Below, piece by piece: positions 25,294 through 34,620 of a stretch of 64,000 bases of DNA; the stretch's first letter is position 1, and each line of letters begins with the position of its first letter. The position numbers were made by a program, and so were the translations under genes. The stretch spans positions 4,154,001-4,218,000 of the forward strand of contig NZ_CP084560.1 in NCBI RefSeq assembly GCF_021789175.1, given 5' to 3'. The notes under the pieces were generated by a model. The model saw only the letters and a list, made by a program, of their open reading frames with translations. It was not told the origin of the DNA and ran no database searches. This stretch comes from Arthrobacter sp. FW306-2-2C-D06B. Its GTDB lineage: Bacteria > Actinomycetota > Actinomycetes > Actinomycetales > Micrococcaceae.

Positions 25294-25390
25294 TATGAGA
25301 ACTCGACTCCCTTGCGCCGGTACTAGCCGGATCAGGTTCGAGGGTCTGCGGCTGTCCGCACTCTCAGCGCCCGTCCTCCGTGCCGCATTG
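25294..25390 (-). promoter_or_regulatory. TPP riboswitch (THI element)
   Basis: On the minus strand the conserved thi-box pieces appear in order: GGGCGCTGAGAGTGCG, GACCCTCGAACCTGATCC, GGCTAGTACCGGCGCAAGGG. It lies immediately upstream of ykoE, so thiamine pyrophosphate should repress import of thiamine or its precursor. Confidence 0.93.
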
Positions 25391-25502
25391 CTGCGAGCCC
25401 GACGGCGGCGCTCCCCTGTCGTTATCAATCCACCCTTTTGGGCGTGGTTCAGTTTACACCTTGGCGGGGTTTCGGGCGCTGTGCCGGAACGGGTACCGAC
25501 AG

Positions 25503-25590
25503 ATTCTGCTGGATCACCGGCCGGGTGAGCGCAGGCAGGCCCGGAATGGCGCGGGCGGCCGAGGAAACTGGGAGAATGATCCAGCAGAAT
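25503..25590. repeat. 88-bp class palindromic element, copy 3 (no nuclease gene)
   Basis: Ends ATTCTGCTGGATCAC and ATGATCCAGCAGAAT around 58 bases. It lies in the 402-bp gap 25217-25618, which also holds the TPP riboswitch and the Nudix promoter. It has the same flanking GT after the right end as copies 1 and 2 but no DUF559 gene next to it. Confidence 0.88.
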
Positions 25591-25618
25591 GTGACGCAGC
25601 GCGGGCAAAGGAGCGGTC

Positions 25619-26365
25619 TTGGCAGGCAATGGCGAAGCGAACAGCACCACGGTGGCCGAACCTAGGCTCGCCGCGAGCGTGATCCTGGTCCGCGAGGCCG
25701 CCGTTCCTACGGTCCAGTCAGACCTGGAGGTTCCGGCGGATGCCGGGCGCGGCCTGGAAGTCTTCGTCCAGCACCGCGTGACCACGATGGATTTCGCCGC
25801 GGGCATGGTCGTCTTCCCGGGAGGGCGAGTGGATCCGGCGGACAGCTCAGGCTGGGACTTCGCGGACGACGTCGTCGAGCGGCACGCCGACGCATGGCGC
25901 CGGAGCAGCATCGCCGTCGAGCCCGCTTCGGCCCGTTTCAACGCCGGCCGGGTGCTGGCGGCTGCGCGGCGCGAGGTGTTCGAAGAGGCCGGGCTGAAGC
26001 TCGACGCCGCCACCCTCCGCCCGTGGGCCAACTGGGTCACCCCGGCAGACCAGCCCAAGCGCTTCGACACATACTTCTACCTTGCCTGCCCGCTTTCGGG
26101 TGCAGAGCCAAGGCACCAAACCACGGAAGCGTCGTCGTCCTTGTGGATGCCGGTCCATGGGATCCTGGATGCCGAAGCCGCCGGAACCCTCAAGCTCATG
26201 CCGCCCACGCTGGCGCTGCTGGATGAGCTCCTCGCCCTCGGCACGGTGGAAGCGATACTGGCCGAGGACCGTGACATCGTGCCCGTCCGTCCAAAGCCTG
26301 GAGCTCTGGAGGAGTTCTTCCGGCTGAGGCGCCAATCCCCAACCGTTGCTCCGGAACTGCCCTGA
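25619..26365 (+). CDS. Nudix hydrolase
   Basis: A 248-residue Nudix-fold pyrophosphohydrolase. FPGGRVDPADS is followed, after an insertion of about 40 residues, by AARREVFEEAGLKL with the metal-binding REVFEE core. The split Nudix box and length match the NUDT7/NUDT19-like actinobacterial group, some of which act on acyl-CoA. TTG start with AAAGGAG six bases upstream. The substrate is not determinable from sequence. Confidence 0.87.
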   Translation: MAGNGEANSTTVAEPRLAASVILVREAAVPTVQSDLEVPADAGRGLEVFVQHRVTTMDFAAGMVVFPGGRVDPADSSGWDFADDVVERHADAWRRSSIAVEPASARFNAGRVLAAARREVFEEAGLKLDAATLRPWANWVTPADQPKRFDTYFYLACPLSGAEPRHQTTEASSSLWMPVHGILDAEAAGTLKLMPPTLALLDELLALGTVEAILAEDRDIVPVRPKPGALEEFFRLRRQSPTVAPELP

Positions 26366-26416
26366 AGTGGAGTTAGGCTGGGGACGATCCTGTTTCCTCC
26401 CGCAAGGAGTCCCGGA

Positions 26417-26677
26417 ATGAACCTCCTCATCAAGCTGCTCGGCACTGGCGTCAGCATCGGCGCAGGCTTTGTCGGCACCAAACTCGTCAATGCGTTGTGG
26501 GAAAAGTCCACCGGCAAGAAGCCTCCCAAGGGTCACGATGACATGGAGGCAAGCCTGCGCTCGGCACTGACCTTCGCGCTGATTTCGGCGACCGTCAGCG
26601 CAGTCATCCAGGTTTTCGCAAGCCGCAGTACCCAGCGCGCCATCTCGCGTTTCTCGAAGACGCAGGACATCGTCTAG
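26417..26677 (+). CDS. DUF4235 small membrane protein
   Basis: An 86-residue protein with two hydrophobic segments (VSIGAGFVGTKLVNALWEKSTG and the later ALTFALISATVSAVIQV), the DUF4235 pattern common in actinobacteria. AAGGAG precedes the ATG. The gene is convergent with mnhG and the two stops share the bases CTAG (26674-26677). The function is unknown. Confidence 0.85.
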   Translation: MNLLIKLLGTGVSIGAGFVGTKLVNALWEKSTGKKPPKGHDDMEASLRSALTFALISATVSAVIQVFASRSTQRAISRFSKTQDIV

Positions 26678-27144
26678 GCTGACCGCCCGCCATCCCGGCC
26701 GTTCGCGGCTGAGCTCCCGCCGTTCCCGGTGTTGGGCATTGCCGGTTCCGTTTCCTGAGCTTTCTCAGCTGCCCGTTGACCGGCAGCCCGCAGCACCACG
26801 GCCTCGAGTTCGTCTATGGTCAGCAACTCGCGGTGGAGGTGCTTGGTCCGGTAGCCTGCGCGGCCCACCATGTGTGCGGATACGGGCACGGTCAGCAGCT
26901 GGAAGATCCAGGCCACCGCCAGGATCGGCCACACCCACCATTCGCGCATCTGCAGCCCGATGGCCGCCAAGACAAGGAACAGCCCCAACACTTGCGGCTT
27001 GGTGGCCGCGTGCATGCGGCTCATAAGGTCCGGGAACCGCAACAGGCCGATTGCCGCGCCCAATGACATCAGCGCGCCAACAATCAGCAGCACTGCGGTG
27101 ACCGCATCGATCACTGCGTCAACTCCGGTGGCATTAGGAGTCAT
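26674..27144 (-). CDS. mnhG: Mrp Na+/H+ antiporter subunit G
   Basis: A 156-residue membrane protein with three helices (VIDAVTAVLLIVGALMSLG; LLRFPDLMSRMHAATKPQ is the MnhG/PhaG signature). Last gene of the six-gene Mrp operon, overlapping mnhF. The complex exports Na+ or other cations using the proton gradient and supports pH and salt tolerance. The C-terminal 45 residues are polar and longer than in many MnhG. Confidence 0.92.
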   Translation of the reverse strand: MTPNATGVDAVIDAVTAVLLIVGALMSLGAAIGLLRFPDLMSRMHAATKPQVLGLFLVLAAIGLQMREWWVWPILAVAWIFQLLTVPVSAHMVGRAGYRTKHLHRELLTIDELEAVVLRAAGQRAAEKAQETEPAMPNTGNGGSSAANGRDGGRSA

Positions 27145-27412
27145 TGACCTGTCCCCTTCGGTCGGCCACGAAGCGGGCCACCGTCACCGAGCCAACGAAC
27201 CCGATCAGCGTCAGGGCGACGAGCAGCACGAGGTTGTTGAGGTGCCTGTTGACGGCCATGTCGATGGCCAGCGCGGCGCCCAGTATGGCGAGCAGCACGT
27301 CCGAGGCGAGCACCCGGTCCAGCAGGGACGGCCCGACGGCGATCCGGTAGATGGCGCCTGCCGCCGCGAGGCTAAGAATCACCGCCGTGACGATCAGCAC
27401 GATGTCTTTCAT
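27134..27412 (-). CDS. mnhF: Mrp antiporter subunit F
   Basis: A 92-residue protein with three helices and the MnhF pattern (YRIAVGPSLLDRVLASDVLL). It overlaps mnhE and mnhG. A small structural subunit of the Mrp complex. Confidence 0.93.
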   Translation of the reverse strand: MKDIVLIVTAVILSLAAAGAIYRIAVGPSLLDRVLASDVLLAILGAALAIDMAVNRHLNNLVLLVALTLIGFVGSVTVARFVADRRGQVNDS

Positions 27413-27975
27413 GAGCCAACTCCCCTCGTTGCAGGCCAGCCTTCGGCCTGGAGTGCGTCCATTTCCGCCCGGGTACCCATGATCCGGATCAGCGAGGCCT
27501 CCGTGTCCTGGACTTCCTTGCGCAGCTTGGCGGTGTCCACATCGTTGCGGACATTGAGCCCGTGGATATAGAGCGTGGACGTTGAGCGATCCACCTCCAC
27601 CACCAAGGAACCCGGAATCAGCGAAATCACGTGGCCTGTGGCGGTCACCATGAGGTCGGAATGGCTACGAAGGGGAACCGCGACCACGGCATTGGTGACC
27701 GAAGGCCCCCGGAATACCGCCAAGTACATGACTTGGAAGCTCGCGGCCACCACTTTGGCAAGGAACAACCCGGCAAAAGGAATGGCTCGCAGCACGTTGA
27801 ATCGTCCGCTGAGTTCCACGGGAGGCAAATAGAAGACCCTGGCTACCACCACGGCGATCAGCGCTCCGAACACCAAGTTGCCCGGGCTGAAGTCCCGCCA
27901 AAGCGCACCCCAGACGACCACGAGCCAGACCAGCAGGGGCAACTCGGTCCGGAACGAAATCCGCTTGCGGCTCAC
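27409..27975 (-). CDS. mnhE: Mrp antiporter subunit E
   Basis: A 188-residue subunit with two or three N-terminal helices and a cytoplasmic C-terminal half (VTATGHVISLIPGSLVVEV and LYIHGL are MnhE signatures). Overlaps mnhD and mnhF by four bases each. Needed for assembly and activity of the Mrp complex in studied species. Confidence 0.92.
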   Translation of the reverse strand: MSRKRISFRTELPLLVWLVVVWGALWRDFSPGNLVFGALIAVVVARVFYLPPVELSGRFNVLRAIPFAGLFLAKVVAASFQVMYLAVFRGPSVTNAVVAVPLRSHSDLMVTATGHVISLIPGSLVVEVDRSTSTLYIHGLNVRNDVDTAKLRKEVQDTEASLIRIMGTRAEMDALQAEGWPATRGVGS

Positions 27976-29546
27976 TTGGCACCTCCCTGCACCGGCGCAG
28001 CGATCTCCGGAACCTTCGCATTCCCGCCGAGCACGGAATGGATGTACGCCGTACGGTCCAACATCTGTTCCGCGGAGTTTCCGGCCAATTGGAACAGTGG
28101 ACCGGCGAAGACGGTCAGCGCCACGCCAAAGACCACCAGCGCGGCAGTCGGCCCCACCATGGTCCGCGGAAGCAGGCCGACTGCTGCCGTGTCCTTGAGG
28201 GCGGCGGCCGGGTATTCCGCGTCCTCGGGCTTCCGCCAGAATGCGCGGTTCCAGACCCGGGCAATTGCCAGCAAGGTCAAGAGGCTCGTGACCACGCCGC
28301 CCACCACCAAGGTAATGGCCAAGGGTGTCCCGAGGGCGATGCCTGCCTGCAGGAGCCCGAGCTTCCCCAGGAACCCGGAGAAGGGCGGGATTCCTGCGAG
28401 GTTCATCGCCGGAATGAAGAACAAGAGCGCGAGGAGCGGAGACAGTTTGGCGAGCCCACCCAGCCTGTCCATGGACGAGCTGCCACCTCGGCGCTCAATC
28501 AAGCCGGTCACCAGGAACAGGCTCGTTTGGACCGTGATGTGGTGGGCCACATAGAAGACCGCGGCAGCAAGCCCCGCAACGGAAGACATGGCCAGCCCAA
28601 ATACCATGTAGCCGATGTGGCTGACCAAGGTGAAGGAGAGTAATCGTTTGATGTCGCTCTGCGCTATGGCCCCGAGAATGCCCACCAGCATGGTGAGGAG
28701 CGCTACCACCATCAACGGGGCATTCAAGGTGTCGCCCGGGAAGAGAAGGGTCTCCGTGCGGACCATCGCGTAGACGCCCACTTTGGTGAGCAGGCCCGCG
28801 AACACGGCAGTGACCGGTGCCGGCGCGGTCGGGTACGAGTCAGGCAGCCAGAACGACAGCGGGAACACGGCAGCCTTGATGCCGAAGGCCACGAGCAGCA
28901 TGACGTGGAGCAGGTTCCTGGTGCCAGGATCCAATTCGGCCAGCTTGATGGCAAGATCCGCCATGGTGATGGTCCCGGTGGCTCCGTAGATCATGGCAAT
29001 GGCGATCAGGAACAACACCGAAGACACCACGGAAACCACCACGTACGTGACCCCGGCGCGGATGCGCGGACCGGTGCCGCCCAGCGTCATGAGCACGTAG
29101 CTCGCGGTCAGCAGGATCTCGAAGCCCACGTACAGGTTGAAGAGGTCACCCGTGAGGAAGGCGTTCGAGACTCCGGCTACCAGGATCAGGTAAGTCGGGT
29201 GGAAGATCGACACCGGCGCCTCGCGGTCGCCGTCGGCCATGCCCTGGCCGGTGGCGTAGATGAGCACCGCGAGGCTGATGACGGAAGAAACCACCAACAT
29301 GAGCGAGGAGAACTGGTCGACCACCATCACCACGCCAAAAGGCGGCTGCCAGCCACCCAGGGTGACGGATGCTGTGCCCGTGGTCCATACCGAGGCAAGG
29401 AGCCAGCATTCCAGGAGCAAGGTCAGGGACAATAAACCGATGCTGACCGCGCGTTGGGCCAGAGGGTTCCTGTTCAGGGCGAACGTCAGTGCGGCACCGA
29501 GGATGGGAAGTACGACGGCGAGCGGCGCCAGGCTGGCGATGTTCAC
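27972..29546 (-). CDS. mnhD: Mrp antiporter subunit D
   Basis: A 524-residue, about 14-helix subunit homologous to complex I NuoM/N. Visible ion-pathway elements are TGDLFNLYVGFEILLTASY (conserved Glu) and the lysine helix KAAVFPLSFWLPDSYPTAP. Overlaps mnhC and mnhE. A core proton or Na+ translocating subunit of Mrp. Confidence 0.94.
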   Translation of the reverse strand: MNIASLAPLAVVLPILGAALTFALNRNPLAQRAVSIGLLSLTLLLECWLLASVWTTGTASVTLGGWQPPFGVVMVVDQFSSLMLVVSSVISLAVLIYATGQGMADGDREAPVSIFHPTYLILVAGVSNAFLTGDLFNLYVGFEILLTASYVLMTLGGTGPRIRAGVTYVVVSVVSSVLFLIAIAMIYGATGTITMADLAIKLAELDPGTRNLLHVMLLVAFGIKAAVFPLSFWLPDSYPTAPAPVTAVFAGLLTKVGVYAMVRTETLLFPGDTLNAPLMVVALLTMLVGILGAIAQSDIKRLLSFTLVSHIGYMVFGLAMSSVAGLAAAVFYVAHHITVQTSLFLVTGLIERRGGSSSMDRLGGLAKLSPLLALLFFIPAMNLAGIPPFSGFLGKLGLLQAGIALGTPLAITLVVGGVVTSLLTLLAIARVWNRAFWRKPEDAEYPAAALKDTAAVGLLPRTMVGPTAALVVFGVALTVFAGPLFQLAGNSAEQMLDRTAYIHSVLGGNAKVPEIAAPVQGGAK

Positions 29547-29998
29547 TGGGGGCCCCCTTCCTTGGCTGCTTCGGTTACTGCCGTCACCGGGAATTCGGAC
29601 GTTTCTTCAGGAACCACGGAGTCGTCTTCGGCGTCAAAGCTAGGTGTCTTCGCCACACGCCGGTCTTCGGCGTCGTCCTGGATGTCGTCTTGACGTGCCA
29701 ACGCCCAGGTCCGGTAGATGATGCCGAGCATGAATGCCGTCACCGCGAAGGAAATCACAATCGACGTCAGGATCAAGGCTTGTGGCAAAGGATCGTTGTA
29801 GTCGCGCGGATCCGTCGATTTGTTGAACAGCGGGGCCAGCCCGGCATATCCGCCCGTGGCGAGGATCAACAGGTTGGTTGCGTTGGCCAGGAGCATAAGC
29901 CCCAGGAGAACGCGCGTCAGGCTGCGTTCCAGGATCAAATAAATTCCGCAGGCATAGAGCACTCCCATGACGATCAACAAGGTCAAGTTGACGCTCAT
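29543..29998 (-). CDS. mnhC: Mrp antiporter subunit C
   Basis: A 151-residue NuoK-like subunit with three helices (YACGIYLILERSLTRVLLGLMLLANATNLLIL). The polar tail after residue 115 is rich in Asp, Glu and Val and is species-specific. Overlaps mnhA and mnhD by four bases. Confidence 0.93.
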   Translation of the reverse strand: MSVNLTLLIVMGVLYACGIYLILERSLTRVLLGLMLLANATNLLILATGGYAGLAPLFNKSTDPRDYNDPLPQALILTSIVISFAVTAFMLGIIYRTWALARQDDIQDDAEDRRVAKTPSFDAEDDSVVPEETSEFPVTAVTEAAKEGGPQ

Positions 29999-32900
29999 GG
30001 GGTCCCCTTCCCTGGCGCAATAGTTGCTGTGGTTACCGCGGCGGCGGCTTCGGATCGGGCTTCCCCGGAATCCCCCGAGTCGCCGCCGGCAGTCTCTTCG
30101 AAGTGTTCGTCGATCTCGGCTCCCAAGCTGCGCAGCACGTCCAAGGCCAGCCCTACGACCACGAGGTACACGCCGATGTCGAAGACCGTCGAGGTCACGA
30201 ACTTGATGTCACCGAACAGCGGCAGCCAGAACCCGATGATGGCACTTTGGAACACTTGGCCGCCCAGCAGCAACGGGACGAAGCCCGCCGCGGCCGCCGT
30301 CGCAAGACCGGTTCCCAGCAGCATGCCGGCGCTGATCGGTGCGGCTTCCCGCAACTCGAACCGTCCGCCGGCCAAGTAGCGGATGGTCAGGGCGAGCCCG
30401 GCAGTGAGTCCGCCGGCGAAGCCGCCTCCCGGAAGATTGTGTCCCGCAAGCAAGAGGTACACGGAGAAGACGATCATCGAGTGGAAAATCAGCCGCGTGA
30501 CCACTTCGAAGATGATGGAACGCCGTTCCGGTGCCAGGGTTCGGCCGGCCACGAGCCAGGGGTCCGTCAGGGAGCCCGCGAACTTGCGGACGAGTGCCAG
30601 CGATGCGTCGTCGCGCGAACTGCCCCCGGCGGCGGCGCGCCTTCCCACAATGCCCTCGGGAATCGTGGCGGCCTTGTTGAGGCGCTCACCCCTGCTGCGG
30701 ACAAAGATCAAGCTCGCGACGCCGGTAGCGGCAACTGCCAGCACCGAGATCTCCCCGAAAGTGTCCCACGCCCGGATGTCCACCAGCGTCACGTTGACCA
30801 CGTTGAGTCCGCCGCCGCCTTCGTAGGCCAGCCGGGGGAACGAGAGCGACACAGGCTCGGCAATGCGGGCGCCCATCGCGTAGATCGCCACGAAGATCAT
30901 GGTGACCGCGAACGCCACGCCGATAATGACGCGGACCACCCGGTATTTGCCGCCGGTGCGGTCCCGGAGCTCCGGAGGGAGGCTGCGCATCGCCAGCACG
31001 AAGGCCACCAGGATGATGGTCTCCACGAGCATTTGCGTCAAGGCGAGGTCCGGGGCTCCCTGCAACGCGAACATGAGCGCGATGCCGTAGCCCGTGACAG
31101 ACACCATCAGCACTGCGAGGAAGCGCTTATTGGCACGGACTGCGGCTAGCGCGCCAACAACGATTCCTGCCGCGGCGATGAGCTGGAGCGGAGAATTCGG
31201 GTCGATCAAAAAGAGACCGCCTGGGAGCGGCTTGTTAGCGACGATAAGTGCCGTGAGCGGAACGGCGAACGCCACGGTGAGAATAACCGCCAGGTAAAAG
31301 TAGAGGGAACCGCGCTGCGTGCGCCCGGTGACCCAGACGGCGACGTCATCCAAGGCCCCGATGGTGCGCTGGTAGGCGCGATCGCCGTCCACCCAATCCG
31401 GGATATGAGTCTGCGCCCTCGCCACGAGGTTACGGGCATAGAACATCACGACGCCGGCCGCGAACGTCACGGCGGTCAGCCCCAAGGCGGGAGTCAGTCC
31501 GTGCCATAGCGCAAGGTGGCTGGCACTGGCTGCGGTTGGTCCGACTGCGTTTGTTCCGGCAGCGGGCTCTACAAAGAGCGCCGCATACGGTTGGATCCAC
31601 CCGTCAACCGGATCCGGCCACAGGCCGTACACGATGGTGAGGAAGCTCAGGATCGCGGGCGCCGCGAGGAACGATGGCTGGATGGCTTTGAACGGAGTCC
31701 GTTCCACGCCCGGCTTGGTGGCGAACGCACCCCACATGAAGCGGGCGCTGTAGGCGAACGTGAGGATGGACCCCAGGACCAAGCCGACGAGGAGGAGCAG
31801 TCCCCACGGTTGCGAAGCAGGGGCCGTGCCGTAGTGGACGAAGGCTTCGAACACGGATTCCTTGGCCACGAAGCCTGCCATCGGAGGTATTCCGGCCATG
31901 GACGCAGCGGCGATGGCCGCCACAATGGCGAGCGCCCTGGAGGACTTGTACACGCCCGAGAGTTTGCGGATATCGCGCGTGCCGGATTGGTGGTCGATGA
32001 TGCCCACCACCAGGAACAGGGAAGCCTTGAAGAGCCCGTGGGCCAGCAGAAGCGCGAGTCCGGCCAGCGCGGCGTCGGGCCGGCCGAGGCCCACCACCAT
32101 GGTGAGGAATCCGAGCTGGCTGACGGTTCCGTAGGCGAGGATGAGCTTGATGTCGGTCTGCCGGAGCGCCCGGTAGCCGCCCACCAGCATCGTCGCCAGG
32201 CCGAGCCCGAGCACCAGCGGCAACCAGTACGGGCTCTCGCTGAACCCCGGCGCCATGCGGGCGACGATGTATATGCCGGCCTTCACCATGGCCGCGGCGT
32301 GCAGGTAGGCGCTCACCGGGGTGGGTGCGGCCATGGCGCCCGGGAGCCAGAAGTGGAAGGGGACCAGCGCCGATTTGGTAATCGCACCTACCAAGATGAG
32401 TACGACGGCGGCAGCAACCGCACCTTGTGCGGGTCCCGTCACGAGGGCGGCCGCTTGAGTCATGATCGCCGAAATCCGGTATGTTCCGGCGGCCTGGCCC
32501 AGAATGATGAGGCCCACGAGCATGGCCAGGCCGCCGGCGGTGGTGACCATGAGGGCCTGCAAAGCCGAGCGCCGCGCGGACAGTCGGGTGCGCGCATAGC
32601 CGATCAGCAGATAGGACAGGACGGTGGTGAGTTCCCAGAAGATGAACATCATCAGGAGGTCGTCCGCCGTCACCAGGCCGAACATCGCCCCGGCGAAGGC
32701 GAGGAGTTGGGCCCCGAACCCTCCGAGGTCGGCATCCTTGTTCTTGAAGTACCGGGCGCAATAGACCAGGACCAACGCGCCGACCCCCAGGACCAGCAAG
32801 GACATCACCCACGCCAGGACGTCCATGCGGAACGCGAATTCAAGCTTGAGGTTTGGAATCCATGGGAGGGTTTCTTCGATGAAACCGCCGGTAGGGTCCC

Positions 32901-33072
32901 CGGGACCCGGAAGGCTCTGGCCGGGATAGATCCGGTCGTACTGTAGGAGCAGCCAGATAAAGGCAGCGGCGGGAACCGCTGCGATGACGTAGAAGGCATT
33001 CCGCTGAAGTTTCCGGAAGATCCAGGGCGCCACAGTTGCCGCTGCAAAGGTCACGGCAAGGACTGTGATCAC
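29995..33072 (-). CDS. mnhA: Mrp antiporter fused subunits A and B
   Basis: A 1025-residue protein. The first 500 residues are the NuoL-like MrpA core (FIFWELTTVLSYLLIGY; GAITKSALVPFHFWLPGAM; SAYLHAAAMVKAG). The middle carries the extra MrpA helices, and residues about 830-985 are an MrpB domain (HNLPGGGFAGGLTAGLALTI). MrpA/B fusion is usual in actinobacteria. GTG start. First gene of mnhABCDEFG with all junctions overlapping, so expression is translationally coupled. Na+/H+ antiport is the expected activity. Confidence 0.93.
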   Translation of the reverse strand: MITVLAVTFAAATVAPWIFRKLQRNAFYVIAAVPAAAFIWLLLQYDRIYPGQSLPGPGDPTGGFIEETLPWIPNLKLEFAFRMDVLAWVMSLLVLGVGALVLVYCARYFKNKDADLGGFGAQLLAFAGAMFGLVTADDLLMMFIFWELTTVLSYLLIGYARTRLSARRSALQALMVTTAGGLAMLVGLIILGQAAGTYRISAIMTQAAALVTGPAQGAVAAAVVLILVGAITKSALVPFHFWLPGAMAAPTPVSAYLHAAAMVKAGIYIVARMAPGFSESPYWLPLVLGLGLATMLVGGYRALRQTDIKLILAYGTVSQLGFLTMVVGLGRPDAALAGLALLLAHGLFKASLFLVVGIIDHQSGTRDIRKLSGVYKSSRALAIVAAIAAASMAGIPPMAGFVAKESVFEAFVHYGTAPASQPWGLLLLVGLVLGSILTFAYSARFMWGAFATKPGVERTPFKAIQPSFLAAPAILSFLTIVYGLWPDPVDGWIQPYAALFVEPAAGTNAVGPTAASASHLALWHGLTPALGLTAVTFAAGVVMFYARNLVARAQTHIPDWVDGDRAYQRTIGALDDVAVWVTGRTQRGSLYFYLAVILTVAFAVPLTALIVANKPLPGGLFLIDPNSPLQLIAAAGIVVGALAAVRANKRFLAVLMVSVTGYGIALMFALQGAPDLALTQMLVETIILVAFVLAMRSLPPELRDRTGGKYRVVRVIIGVAFAVTMIFVAIYAMGARIAEPVSLSFPRLAYEGGGGLNVVNVTLVDIRAWDTFGEISVLAVAATGVASLIFVRSRGERLNKAATIPEGIVGRRAAAGGSSRDDASLALVRKFAGSLTDPWLVAGRTLAPERRSIIFEVVTRLIFHSMIVFSVYLLLAGHNLPGGGFAGGLTAGLALTIRYLAGGRFELREAAPISAGMLLGTGLATAAAAGFVPLLLGGQVFQSAIIGFWLPLFGDIKFVTSTVFDIGVYLVVVGLALDVLRSLGAEIDEHFEETAGGDSGDSGEARSEAAAAVTTATIAPGKGTP

Positions 33073-33158
33073 TGGAATCTCCGCAAAGTCAGGAATAAGT
33101 TGTCAAAAGTTGGAGCAGGCGGTCAAGCGTTGGGTTCGGTGCAGGTAGTTTATCAACC

Positions 33159-34562
33159 ATGAACATGGCAACTGCGCCTGAGGCCCCGCACCCGGCATCC
33201 GAGCTTGCTTCAGGCCCTGCCCTGTCGAACAAGGGCCAGATCCTTGCGTGGGCATCCTGGGACTGGGGTTCCGCGGCATTCAATGCCGTGATGACCACCT
33301 TCGTGTTCACCGTCTACCTGACGTCGAAGGCGTTTGGCGGCGAAGATTCCGCGTCGGCGACGTTGGGTGCCGCGCTGGCGATTGCCGGCGTCGCGATTGC
33401 GATCCTCGCGCCGGTCACCGGACAGCGTTCAGACTCCGGCGGCCGGCGGAAGCTGTGGCTCGGAGTCAACACCGCGCTCGTGGCCGTCCTGACGGGCTCT
33501 TGCTTCTTTGTTTTCCCCAAGCCCGAATTCCTGCTTCTGGGTGTCTCGTTGATCGCGCTTGGCAATGTGTTTTTCGAGTTCGCGGGTGTCAATTACAACG
33601 CCATGCTGGCCCAGATTTCCACCCCGGCCAACATCGGCAAAGTGAGCGGCTTCGGCTGGGGGATGGGGTACCTGGGCGGGATTATCGCGCTGCTCGTGGT
33701 GCTGCAGCTATTCGTCCAACCGTCCTTCGAGTGGTTCGGGGCCTCCACCCAGGACAGCCTGAATATCAGGCTCGTGGCTGTCTTCTCCGCGCTCTGGTTC
33801 TTCATCTTCGCGCTGCCGGTCCTTTTCGCGGTTCCGGAACTCTCCGTCAAGAAACCGGAATCCCGTCTCGGGTTCCTTGCCTCCTACGGTTTGCTGGTCC
33901 GCAGGATCAAGGCCATCTATCAAACCAGCCCGCACACCATCTACTTCCTGCTCGCGAGCGCCATCTTCCGCGACGGCCTGGCGGCGGTCTTCACCTTCGG
34001 CGGGGTCATTGCTGCCGGGACCTTCGGCTTCGAGCTCAAACAAGTCATCTTCTTCGCGATTTTCGGCAACGTGGTGGCCGCCGTCGGCGCCATGATCGGT
34101 GGATTCCTGGACGACAGGATCGGACCCAAGGCCGTCATCGTCATCTCCCTTCTAGGACTCCTGGTAGCCGGCACCGCGATCCTGGTTCTCGGCAACGGCG
34201 ACTACGTGTTCTTCGGAGCCCATTGGGCAGGCAGCACCACGTTCTGGGTGTTCGGGCTATTCCTCTGCCTCTTCGTGGGACCAGCACAGGCTTCCTCCCG
34301 CGCCTACCTCGCGAGGCTGGCGCCGGACGGCGAATCCGGCGAGCTGTTCGGACTCTACGCCACTACCGGCCGGGCCGTGAGCTTCCTGGCGCCTGCGCTC
34401 TTCACACTGTGCATCACCCTTGCGACCCCTCTTGTGGCCCCGGGCGCAGCCCAACGCTGGGGAATCCTGGGCATCATGGTGGTGCTCCTGGCCGGCCTGC
34501 TGGTGATCCTGCCCGTCAAGTCACCCAACAAGACGGAAATCGCGACCGTTCCGCTGAGCTGA
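33159..34562 (+). CDS. MFS transporter, UMF1 (Atg22-like) family
   Basis: A 467-residue, 12-helix major facilitator. The opening LAWASWDWGSAAFNAVMTTFVF and the GQRSDSGGRRKLW loop identify the UMF1/Atg22-like branch, whose bacterial substrates are unknown. It is transcribed toward the ROK/nagZ/nagB operon 58 bases downstream and may move a sugar or muropeptide product, an inference from position. Two in-frame ATGs six bases apart (33159, 33165). Confidence 0.88.
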   Translation: MNMATAPEAPHPASELASGPALSNKGQILAWASWDWGSAAFNAVMTTFVFTVYLTSKAFGGEDSASATLGAALAIAGVAIAILAPVTGQRSDSGGRRKLWLGVNTALVAVLTGSCFFVFPKPEFLLLGVSLIALGNVFFEFAGVNYNAMLAQISTPANIGKVSGFGWGMGYLGGIIALLVVLQLFVQPSFEWFGASTQDSLNIRLVAVFSALWFFIFALPVLFAVPELSVKKPESRLGFLASYGLLVRRIKAIYQTSPHTIYFLLASAIFRDGLAAVFTFGGVIAAGTFGFELKQVIFFAIFGNVVAAVGAMIGGFLDDRIGPKAVIVISLLGLLVAGTAILVLGNGDYVFFGAHWAGSTTFWVFGLFLCLFVGPAQASSRAYLARLAPDGESGELFGLYATTGRAVSFLAPALFTLCITLATPLVAPGAAQRWGILGIMVVLLAGLLVILPVKSPNKTEIATVPLS

Positions 34563-34597
34563 GACTGTGCTTTGCGGAAAACCCTTGATCTTTGATT

Positions 34598-34616
34598 GTT
34601 AGTAGAGTTTACTAAC
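34598..34616. promoter_or_regulatory. candidate ROK (NagC-like) operator
   Basis: A perfect inverted repeat GTTAGTA-N5-TACTAAC ends four bases before the ATG of the ROK regulator. The sequence resembles the TTAGTAAA-type half-sites used by actinobacterial ROK repressors. Its position would block translation start and elongation of the nag operon, so autorepression is likely. Confidence 0.65.
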
Positions 34617-34620
34617 TCAC

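Noticed and set aside
19319..25590. 88-bp elements as classical MITEs
   Set aside because: They have 15-bp inverted ends but no visible target-site duplication, and no transposase gene is in the window; a REPIN-like reading fits better.
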